Below are positions 56,892 through 64,000 of a DNA stretch of 64,000 nucleotides, piece after piece. The stretch covers positions 372,001 to 436,000 of the forward strand of contig JAGTPG010000001.1 in assembly GCA_018195615.1 (NCBI GenBank), read 5' to 3'. The notes beneath the pieces are model-generated. The model worked only from the letters and a program-made list of their open reading frames with translations. It was not told the origin of the DNA and ran no database searches. The stretch is from Streptomyces tuirus. Its GTDB lineage: Bacteria > Actinomycetota > Actinomycetes > Streptomycetales > Streptomycetaceae. Position numbers and translations under genes: made by a program. Position 1 is the stretch's first letter. The number at the start of each line of letters is the position of its first letter.

Positions 56892-57539
56892 ATGTCCGAA
56901 GCCTTCTTCCGGCGCCTGACCGGCCTCGCGGGCATCACCGCCGCGGCCGCCCTGATCATCGGGGTGCCGCTCTACTTCGTCTACTCGGGCCCGCCGCCGG
57001 ACTCCAACGTCCTGGCCAGGCTGCTGATCCAGATCGTCGCGCTCGCGTCCCTGGTGGTGTTCGTGACGGCCTTCCGCGAGCTGGTCAGGCGGGTCAGCCC
57101 CGCGTACGACTGGGCCGGCTCCCTGGCCTTCGCCACCGGGCTGGTCTACGCGACGATCGTCCTGGTCTCCAGCGGCCTGGAGGCGGGCGAGGTCATCGCC
57201 ACCGACCGCGCGATCGATCCGACCATCGAGGTCAGCGGCACGTACATCCTCTACGGGTCGATTTCCCGGCTGATGCTGGCGCTCTTCCTGGCCGCGGTGG
57301 GCTTCGTCCTCACCCGCGCGAAGCTGCTGCCGCGCTGGACCGGCCCGTCGGCGTACGTCCTCGCGGTGATCAACCTGGCCTTCGTGCCGTCGCTGTTCTT
57401 CGGCAACGACCCCGCCGACTTCTACGCGGCGAACGGCTGGGGCTCGACCGCCTCGATGGGCGCCCTCCTCAGCTACTGGCTGCTGGCCCTCGGCGTCTCG
57501 ACGTACCGGAGCGCCCGGCGCCCGGCCCTGTCCCGCTGA
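56892..57539 (+). CDS. Hypothetical membrane protein, about seven segments
   Basis: An intact protein of 215 residues. Several clear hydrophobic segments are present, including GITAAAALIIGVPLYFVY, LIQIVALASLVVFVTAF and LMLALFLAAVGFVL. The spacing resembles DUF4386-type or similar Streptomyces membrane proteins, but I cannot name the family with confidence. ATG 56892 is the natural start. The upstream 136 bp probably carry its own promoter. No link to the flanking sugar genes is evident. Confidence 0.75.
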   Translation: MSEAFFRRLTGLAGITAAAALIIGVPLYFVYSGPPPDSNVLARLLIQIVALASLVVFVTAFRELVRRVSPAYDWAGSLAFATGLVYATIVLVSSGLEAGEVIATDRAIDPTIEVSGTYILYGSISRLMLALFLAAVGFVLTRAKLLPRWTGPSAYVLAVINLAFVPSLFFGNDPADFYAANGWGSTASMGALLSYWLLALGVSTYRSARRPALSR

Positions 57540-57562
57540 TCACGTGCCGCCGCGGGCGACGG

Positions 57563-58595
57563 TCACACGGCCGTCGCCTGCGCCGGCATGTTGTACGGCG
57601 TCACCACCTGGATCGCCGACGGCAGGGTCGGCCCCGCCGGCGGCAGGGCGCCGTGCGCCCGCATGACGATGTGGCAGGCCTCGCGCACGTCCTGGCGCAG
57701 GTCGTGGTGGAGCACGGCGGACAGGCGGTGCTCGCGCAGCAGCCGGGTGTTGTCGTGGTCGAGGTCGTGCGCGACGAACACGGCGCACTCGCGGCCGAGG
57801 TCGTCGAAGGCCCGGAGCGTGGCGATGTTGCCGCCGCCGATCGAGTAGACGGCACGGATGTCGGGGTCGCGTTCCAGCGCGGCCCGGACGAGGTCGTACT
57901 GGGTGGCGTCCAGGCCCTGCCCCCCGGCGATCTCGACCAGCGTGCGCTCGGGGTGCCGGGCCCTCATGGCGCTGCGGAAGCCCATCTCGCGCTCCTCCTC
58001 GTTGCGGAAGAAGCCGCTGCTGAGGCTGGTGAGAATGTTGCCCGGGCGGTCCCCAGCCACTGGCCCGTCAGATACGCGGCCGTCGCGCCCGCCGCCCGGT
58101 CGTCGATGCCGACGTAGGCGAGGCGGGCGCTGGCGGGCAGGTCGGTCACGAGGGTCACGACCGGGATGCCGGCGGCTCCGAGCCGGCCGACGGCAGTGGT
58201 GACCTCGGGGACGTCCGGGGCCTTGAGGATCACGCCCTGGGAGCCCGCCGGGCGATCCGGTCCAGGGTTCGCACCAGTTCCCCGACCGGGCCGGTCTCAC
58301 GGAAGTGGAAGCGCGAGCGCAGCACCGCCGGGTGCAGGGACGGCAGCTCGGCCTCCAGGGCGGAGCGGATGGCCGTGGTGAAGCGCTCGGGCGCCTGCAT
58401 CACTATGTCGACCATGAACGTCCGGCCGACGAGCCGTACCTGGGTGCGCTGCCGGTCGAGGTCGGCGATGGCCTGGTGGACCTCCCGTGCGGTGCTCTCG
58501 CGCACACCTCCCCTGCCGTTCAGGACCCGGTCGACGGTCGCCTCGCTCAGACCGGCCTGACGTGCGATCTCCCGGATCGGGAAGGGGTGACCCAT
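57563..58595 (-). CDS. LacI-family regulator (second copy); two frameshifts
   Basis: The product is about 344 residues across junctions near 58235 and 58050. The helix-turn-helix is IREIARQAGLSEATVDRVLN. The ligand domain contains GVILKAPDVPEVTTAVG, ARLAYVGIDDRAAGATAAYL, DPDIRAVYSIGGGN and ends TLPSAIQVVTPYNMPAQ. Such regulators with an RbsB-like domain often respond to inositol or related polyols. It is divergent from the phytanoyl-dioxygenase-like gene, and TTGT-N4-ACAA at 58648-58659 is a possible operator. Confidence 0.9.
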
Positions 58596-58702
58596 GCGCC
58601 GGCTCCTTGAGGGTTTTTGATGGCTCGCTGCTGGTTGTTCGAGGGGTTTGTACTGACAAGAATGACAGGGCTCCGTCGCTCCATGACCCCGAAGGGACGA
58701 CG

Positions 58703-59858
58703 ATGTCCTTCACTTCCGTCCACCACCGTGCCTGGCTGTCCGAGCAGGACTGCGATCTCGACGCGTTCCGCGCGCTGGCCGAGCAGTCGACGGACCCCGC
58801 CGACTACCCGCACGCCTCCGCCGTGGAGCGGAACGTGCCGGTCTATGACGCCGGCCTGCTCGAGGGCGACCGCGTGATCCAGTCCGAGCTGGTGCGGGCA
58901 CTCGCCGGCGGCCCGGGCATCGTCGTCTTCCGCGGTGCCTTCCCCGACCCGGAGGTCGTGGACCGGGTCACCGCCGTGTTCGAGGCGCTGATCGCCGAGC
59001 AGCGTGCCTCGGGCGCGACGGCCGGTGACCACTTCGCTAAGCCGGGGCCAACGACCGGGTGTGGAACGCGCTGGAGAAGGCCGCCCTGTACGACGCGGAG
59101 GCGTTCGCCGACTACTACGCCAACGACATCGTCGCCCTCGTGGCCACGGCCTGGCTGGGCCCCGGCTACCAGGTCACCTCCCAGCTCAACGTGGTCAACC
59201 CGGGCGGCGCCGCCCAGACCGCGCACCGCGACTACCACCTGGGCTTCCTGTCGAACGAGGTCGCCGCCGCCTACCCGGCGCACGTGCACCGCCTCTCCCC
59301 CGTGCTGACCCTGCAGGGCGCGGTCGCGCACTGCGACATGCCGGTGGAGTCCGGGCCGACGATGTACCTGCCGCACTCGCAGAAGTACGAGCCCGGCTAT
59401 CTCGCCTGGCGGCTACCGGAGTTCCGGGCCTACTTCGAGAGGCACCAGGTACAGCTGCCGCTCGCCAAGGGCGACGCGGTCTTCTTCAATCCGGCCCTCT
59501 TCCACGCCGCCGGCACCAACCGCTCGGCGGGCGTGCGGCGCATGGCCAATCTGCTGCAGGTGTCGTCCGCGTTCGGGCGCGCGATGGAGACGGTGGACCG
59601 GGAGGCCGTGGCGAACGCCGTGTACCCCGTGCTGCTGAAGCGGAAGGCCGAGGGCGCGAGCGACGCGTGGCTGGCCAACGTCATCGCGGCGAGCGCCGAG
59701 GGCTACCCCTTCCCGACCAACCTCGACAGCGACCCCCGGTCGAGGGCCTGGCCCCGGCCTCGCAGGCCGGTCTCGTACGGCGGGCCCTGTACGAGGAGTG
59801 GACGCCGGAGGCGCTCCGTGCGGAGCTGCGGGCCGGTGCCGAACGGCGAGAGAGCTGA
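58703..59858 (+). CDS. Phytanoyl-CoA dioxygenase (PhyH)-like Fe(II)/2-oxoglutarate enzyme; two frameshifts
   Basis: The product is about 385 residues across junctions near 59043 and 59738. The iron triad is visible as HRD in QTAHRDYHLGFLS and a distal His in FNPALFHAAGTNRSAGVRRM, with the arginine for 2-oxoglutarate further on in that segment. The region between includes MPVESGPTMYLPHSQKYEPG. The family hydroxylates diverse substrates. ATG 58703 follows GAAGGGACG. It is 7 bp before the SDR gene, and the following Gfo/Idh genes suggest a polyol or sugar-derived substrate rather than phytanoyl-CoA. Confidence 0.85.
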
Positions 59859-59865
59859 GGAACTC

Positions 59866-60638
59866 GTGGGACTTCTCGACGACAAGGTCGTCCTGGTCAA
59901 CGGCGGCAGTCAGGGGGTCGGTGCCGCCATCGCGCGGGCCGCGGTCCGAGAGGAGGCGGTCGTGGCCGTCACCTCGCGGCGCCCGGAACCCGGCGAGGCG
60001 CTGGTGGAGGAGCTGACCGACGCGGGCGGCAAGGCCCTGCACGTCCGGGCCGACCTGTCGGACGCCGGGCAGGCGAAGGCCGTCGTGGCCCGGGTCGTGG
60101 AGGAGTACGGCCGCGTCGACTGCCTCGTGAACTCCGCCGGGCTGACCTCCCGGGGCACGCTGCTGGACACCACGCCCGAGTTGTTCGACCAGCACATCGC
60201 GATCAACCTCAAGGGGCCGTTCTTCGCCATGCAGGCGGCGGTCGCGGACATGGTCGGGCGGGGGGCGCCCGGCACGGTCGTCAACATCATCACGTCGTCA
60301 GCGCACGGGGGCAGCCGTTCCTCGCGCCGTACGTCGCCGCGAAGGCCGGGCTCATCGGCCTGACCAGGAACGCCGCGCATGCGCATCGGTGGGATCGGGT
60401 GCGGATCAACGGGCTGAACATCGGCTGGACGGCGACGGAGGGGAGGACGCGACGCAGCGGGCGTTCCACGGCGCGGGGGACGGCTGGCGTGAGGAGGCTG
60501 CTGCGAAGTTGCCGATGGGCAAGTTGGGCCAGCCGGATGAGATCGCCGACTTCGTTGTGTTTCTGCTGTCGGATCGGTCCGGGTGGTTACCGGGTCCGTT
60601 ATCGATTGGGATCAGAACGTGTTGGGGGACTCGACTAA
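59866..60638 (+). CDS. SDR-family oxidoreductase; four frameshifts
   Basis: The product is about 259 residues across junctions near 60308, 60441, 60581 and 60628. Each is repaired by one added G in a G-run; the last gives NVLGGLD and the TAA stop at 60636. Motifs: cofactor-binding NGGSQGVGAAIARA, VNSAGLTSRG, catalytic SSAHGG then APYVAAKAGL (YxxxK), and C-terminal QPDEIADFVVFLLS. It oxidises or reduces a hydroxyl group, probably in the pathway with the neighbouring dioxygenase and Gfo/Idh enzymes. GTG 59866 follows GCTGAGGAAC. Confidence 0.88.
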
Positions 60639-60639
60639 G

Positions 60640-60744
60640 GATTTGCCGCGCTTTGTCGTTGGTCGTGTGCGGCGCCGTTGTGGCTGGTCGCGCCCACGCG
60701 GCGGAGCCGCAAATCAACACAGCCCCGCGCCCCTTAAGGGGCGC
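60640..60744. repeat. Streptomyces-type interspersed intergenic repeat
   Basis: The spacer between the SDR and the next oxidoreductase has GTTGTGGCTGGTCGCG, then GCGGCGGAGCCGCAAAT and the perfect 18-bp palindrome GCGCCCCTTAAGGGGCGC (60727-60744). I know sequences of this kind as recurrent intergenic elements in Streptomyces genomes. It may act as a terminator or mRNA hairpin inside the operon. Confidence 0.65.
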
Positions 60745-60774
60745 ACCAAACCCTGCAACAAGGAGCAACACCCC

Positions 60775-61778
60775 ATGCGTATCGGAATCCTCGGCCTCGG
60801 CCGTATCGGCGCTTTTCACGCCGAGACCCTTTCCGGGCTCGACGCCGTCGAGTCCCTCGTCGTCACCGACCCGTTCGCGGATGCCGCCAAGGCCGCCGCC
60901 GAGCGCTTCGGGCTGACGTGGTGGACTCGCCCGAGGCCCTGCTGGCCGCCGGCGTGGACGGCATCGTCGTGGCGGCCGCGACGGACGCGCACCCCGCGCT
61001 GATCCTGGCCGGCGTCGAGGCCGGGGTCCCGGTCTTCTGCGAGAAGCCCGTCGCCAGGACCATGAGCGAGGGCGTCGAGGTCCTCAAATCCGTCCAGGGC
61101 AGCGGCGTGCCGATCCAGATCGGCTACAACCGCCGCTTCGACACGGGATTCGTCAACGCGCGCGCCGCCGTGCTGAGCGGCGAGCTCGGCAAGCTGCACA
61201 CCGTCCGGTCGACCACGCTGGACCCGGCGCCGCCGCCCGCCGCCTACATCGCCGCATCCGGCGGTATCTTCCGCGACTGTTCGGTGCACGACTTCGACAT
61301 CATCCGCTGGGTGACCGGGCGTGAGGTGACCGAGGTGTACGCCGTGGGCGGCAACCGCGGCGCCGACTTCATCAAGGAGGCCGGTGACGCCGACACCACC
61401 GGAGCGATCCTCACCCTCGACGACGGCACGATCGCGGTCGTCTCCAACTCCCGGCACAATGCCCGCGGTTACGACGTCCGCATGGAGATCCACGGCTTCA
61501 CGGACTCCATCGCCGTCGGCCTGGAGGACAAGCTGCCGCTGCGCTCGGTCGAGCCGGGCGTGACCTTCCCGGCGGGCACCCCGCACGACTTCTTCATGGA
61601 CCGCTTCACCGAGGCCTACCGCGCCGAGCTGACCGCGTTCACCGAGGTCGTGGCCAGCACGCGCCCCTCCCCGTGCACGATCGAGGACGCCCTGGAGGCG
61701 GGCTGGATCGCCGACGCGTGCACACTGTCGCTGCACGAGCACCGTCCGGTGACCATCGAGGAGGTACGGCAGGCATGA
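60775..61778 (+). CDS. Gfo/Idh/MocA-family oxidoreductase (inositol 2-dehydrogenase-like); one frameshift
   Basis: The product is about 334 residues across a junction near 60920. The Rossmann start is RIGILGLGRIGAFHAETL, the catalytic lysine motif is VPVFCEKPVARTMSEGVEV, then GYNRRFDTGF and the active-site DCSVHDFDIIRWVTGREV (HxxD-type). This combination is typical of myo-inositol 2-dehydrogenases and close relatives, which oxidise inositol to inosose with NAD+. ATG 60775 follows AAGGAG. Its stop overlaps the next gene's ATG, so the two are coupled. Confidence 0.92.
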
Positions 61779-62796
61779 GCGGAGCAGGCCGGGAACCCCT
61801 GCGCATAGGTGTGCTGGGAGCCGCGCGGATCACCGAACGCTCCCTGATCGCCCCGGCCCGGGCGACCGGCCACCGCCTCGTGGCGGTGGCCGCCCGCGAC
61901 CGTGCCCGAGCCGAGGTGTTCGCCGCTGAGCACGGCGTGGAGCGGGTCGCGGGGTCGTACGCCGAGCTGGTGGCCGATCCGGAGGTCGACGTCGTCTACA
62001 ACCCGCTCGCCAACGGTCTGCACGGCCCGTGGAACCTGGCCGCCCTGGCGGCGGGCAAGCACGTGCTGTCGGAGAAGCCGTCGGCGAGCAACGCGCGGGA
62101 GGCGGCGGAGGTGCGGGAGGCCGCCGGGAAGGCCGGGACGGTCTTCATGGAGGCCTTCCACTACCTCTTCCACCCGGTCACCCGCCGCCTGCACGAGTTG
62201 CTGGAGTCCGGTGAGCTCGGCGAGTTGCGGCACGTCGAGGCGATGGTCGCCATCGCCGCGCCCCCGGACACCGACCCGCGCTGGTCGCTGCCGCTGGCCG
62301 GCGGTGCCCTGATGGACCTGGGCTGCTACAGCCTGCACGCGCTGCGGATGCTCGCCCCCTGGGCGGGCGGCGCGCCCCGCCTGGCCGGGGCCCGGGCGGG
62401 GAGCGGGCCGGTGCCCCCGGGGTCGACGAGTGGCTCGACGCCGACCTGGAGTTCCCCGGCGGCGCGACCGGCTCGGCCCGCTGCCACATGGCGTACGACG
62501 GGCTGGACATGAGCATCCGGATCGTCGGCTCCCGGGGCGAGGCGCGGGCCGCGAACTTCGTGCTGCCCCAGATGGACGACCGGGTCGTGGTCCGCACGCC
62601 CGAGGGTGAGCGGACGGAGCGGCTCGGCACGCGCTCGTCGTACACGTACCAGCTGGAGTCATTCGCCGCCCGGGTGCGGGACGGCGCGCCGCTGCCGCTG
62701 GACGCGGACGACGCGGTGACGACGATGGAACTGATCGACGAGGCCTATCGGGCAGCGGGGTTCGAGCCGCGTCCGCGTACGGCACTCACGCGCTGA
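61775..62796 (+). CDS. Gfo/Idh/MocA-family oxidoreductase (third copy); one frameshift
   Basis: The product is about 340 residues across a junction near 62405. It starts PLRIGVLGAARITERSLIAP, has HVLSEKPSASNAREA (EKP), EAFHYLFHPVTRRL and GGALMDLGCYSLHALRML. The pattern is that of the dimeric-dihydrodiol-dehydrogenase-like or trans-dihydrodiol branch rather than true inositol dehydrogenases. It overlaps the previous gene by four bases (ATGA) and closes the operon begun at 58703. Confidence 0.9.
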
Positions 62797-63080
62797 GAGA
62801 GCGTCGGCGGCGACGATCGGGGCGTGTGTGTATGGACGGCAGTTGCCGGTGATGCCCTGGGTCGGGCAACGCACTTCGAATCCTGGGCGTGGCGGATATC
62901 CAAGACACTCCAGGAATTTACTCAAACCCTCCGGGGTGAATGATCCGGATTGTCGGACCTCCTTCAAAAAGGCACCCGAAATCCTCCGAGCGCCAGCCGC
63001 CCTGTAGATCATTTCATGTACCTTCCAACTGACCAGCGCGCCACAAGAAGTGGTGTCAGGGGGAACAAGGAGGCAGCAAC

Positions 63081-63467
63081 ATGAAGGCCAGGAGACTGAT
63101 CGGCGCCGGGGTCGCGGCAGTGGCGATGACGGCCATGGCATCCGCACCGGCAAGTGCCGATGAGACGGTCACCGGCGGCAACGTGGAAATGGTGATTTTC
63201 GGCAGCGGTACGCGCGTCGACTCTGTCACTATCCACGGGATCCCGGAACCCCAAGGTCCTGCCCAGTATCAGTTCACCTATTTCGCCACCACCTCGCCGA
63301 CCAAGACGTACACAATGATTTGCGGTGGCAGCAGCACGGGGGGCAGCTGCAGTCACAAATTCACGATCAATGCCACATACGCCAAGGGAGTCGGAATCAG
63401 CAGCTGCGGGTCGATCAAGCGTGTCGACAACCAGCAGAACCTCGGAACTGCCTGCAAGAAGTGGTGA
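63081..63467 (+). CDS. Small secreted protein with four cysteines
   Basis: An intact protein of 128 residues. A Sec signal peptide (MKARRLIGAGVAAVAMTAMA then ASAPASA, cleavage near residue 27) leads to a mature domain of about 100 residues. It has four cysteines (MICGG, GSCSHKF, SSCGSIK, GTACKKW) that could form two disulfides. No enzyme motif is seen. The start ATG 63081 follows AAGGAGGCAGCAAC. GC content is lower than in neighbouring genes, and the preceding 280 bp are non-coding. It may be a secreted factor or inhibitor, but this is not supported further. Confidence 0.8.
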   Translation: MKARRLIGAGVAAVAMTAMASAPASADETVTGGNVEMVIFGSGTRVDSVTIHGIPEPQGPAQYQFTYFATTSPTKTYTMICGGSSTGGSCSHKFTINATYAKGVGISSCGSIKRVDNQQNLGTACKKW

Positions 63468-63516
63468 TGGAGTAAAGCCTCGCCCGGCACGGCGCACTCC
63501 ACGATGATTGCGGACC

Positions 63517-63545
63517 TTCCGCCCCGACTGCGAGTCGGGGCGGAA
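63517..63545. terminator. Bidirectional terminator after the small secreted protein gene
   Basis: A 13-bp perfect stem (TTCCGCCCCGACT with AGTCGGGGCGGAA), with loop GCG, lies 50 bp after the stop and 41 bp before the stop of the convergent oxidoreductase. Confidence 0.88.
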
Positions 63546-63585
63546 AGTCGTAAGAGGCGTGAGACAGGGCTTGATCAAGCGGGAC

Positions 63586-64000
63586 TCACCGGTACAGGGC
63601 GGGCTTCTCCACCAACGCCACCTCTACGCGGCCCCCGTCCTGAAGTGCCCGCACGCCTGCCTCGCACACCGCCGCCGCGGCGTAGCCGTCCCAGACGCTC
63701 GGGCCGGTGACCTCGCCGCGGCGGGTGGCGTCGACCCAGGCCTGGAGCTCCCGGTCGTAGGCCGCCTCGAAGCGTTCCGTCCAGTCCTGGGCGATGGTGC
63801 CGCCCCAGCGGCCGGCCATGTTGGTGACCAGGGCGTGGCCGTCGCCGATGCGGGCGGTGCCGCGTTCGCAGACGACCTCGGCCTGGACCTGGTAGCCGAA
63901 GCCGCAGTTGACGAAGATCTCCACGTCGGAGAGGGCGCCGCCGTCCGTCTCGAAGACGACGAACTGCGGGTCGCGCAGCCCGTCGGGGGCGTTGGCGGAC
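63586..64000 (-). CDS. Gfo/Idh/MocA-family oxidoreductase, C-terminal part (truncated by window end)
   Basis: The last 138 or so residues of an inositol 2-dehydrogenase-like protein; the cofactor domain lies beyond the window. The visible part has [38 protein letters not shown] and a final helical [20 protein letters not shown]. The phrase [14 protein letters not shown] is characteristic of Streptomyces inositol dehydrogenase paralogues. It is the fourth member of this family here and is convergent with the preceding genes. Confidence 0.88.
   Translation of the reverse strand, partial: SANAPDGLRDPQFVVFETDGGALSDVEIFVNCGFGYQVQAEVVCERGTARIGDGHALVTNMAGRWGGTIAQDWTERFEAAYDRELQAWVDATRRGEVTGPSVWDGYAAAAVCEAGVRALQDGGRVEVALVEKPALYR

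Overview
The window is high-GC actinobacterial DNA, almost certainly a Streptomyces chromosome. The evidence is GC-rich third codon positions, frequent GTG/TTG starts, a monomeric NADP isocitrate dehydrogenase, a twin-arginine L-glutamate oxidase of the Streptomyces type, LacI/TetR/GntR/LAL regulators, and an intergenic repeat of the kind common in Streptomyces. I see no phage, insertion sequence or CRISPR array.

Reading caution: about 45 coding regions or parts of them are broken by single-base frameshifts. Every junction I examined goes in the direction of one missing base, usually in a run of C or G (for example in icd near 41972, icmF near 20078 and the acyl-CoA dehydrogenase near 12703). 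Essential metabolism genes are hit as often as accessory ones, so I treat these as sequence errors. Such genes are annotated as single CDS spanning the frames, with the junction stated. True relics are typed as pseudogenes.

Layout. (1) 1-22.6 kb: a catabolic island. It holds SDRs, a PEP-utilising swivel-domain protein, a Rieske oxygenase with ferredoxin and a later ferredoxin reductase, a sugar-type ABC importer, a zinc alcohol dehydrogenase, a ThuA-like protein, an acyl-CoA dehydrogenase, an acyl-CoA ligase, a thiolase, fused isobutyryl-CoA mutase (icmF) and a 3-hydroxyacyl-CoA dehydrogenase. Together these could import a compound, oxygenate it, activate it as a CoA thioester and carry it through beta-oxidation and carbon-skeleton rearrangement. 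(2) 22.6-26.9 kb: a relic zone of gene fragments, including a duplicated 3' end of the 3-hydroxyacyl-CoA dehydrogenase, surrounding a TetR/NAD(P)-reductase pair with four matched operator-like palindromes. (3) 26.9-35.9 kb: a CASTOR/POLLUX-like channel protein, L-glutamate oxidase, a Ser/Cys-tailed membrane protein, and a CitA/CitB-type two-component system divergent from a TctC-type binding protein. (4) 36-43.7 kb: an ABC exporter behind a near-perfect SoxR-type promoter, a PF03706 membrane protein, an MscS channel, icd and an N-formylglutamate amidohydrolase. (5) 43.9-52.3 kb: the most interesting block. A subtilisin (S8) gene, ECF-like sigma factor and acidic partner protein are divergent from a TPR-CHAT caspase-like protein. 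They are followed by a LAL-type regulator divergent from an astacin-like metallopeptidase. (6) 52.4-54.5 kb: a cation/proton antiporter, tRNA-Pro and a small membrane protein. (7) 54.5-64 kb: a sugar/inositol-like region with two LacI regulators, four Gfo/Idh/MocA oxidoreductases, a phytanoyl-CoA dioxygenase-like protein, an SDR, and one small secreted protein.

The best candidate for an undescribed system is the S8-sigma-partner/CHAT block. All catalytic residues of both peptidases are visible, and it combines a caspase-like peptidase, a subtilisin and a dedicated sigma factor.
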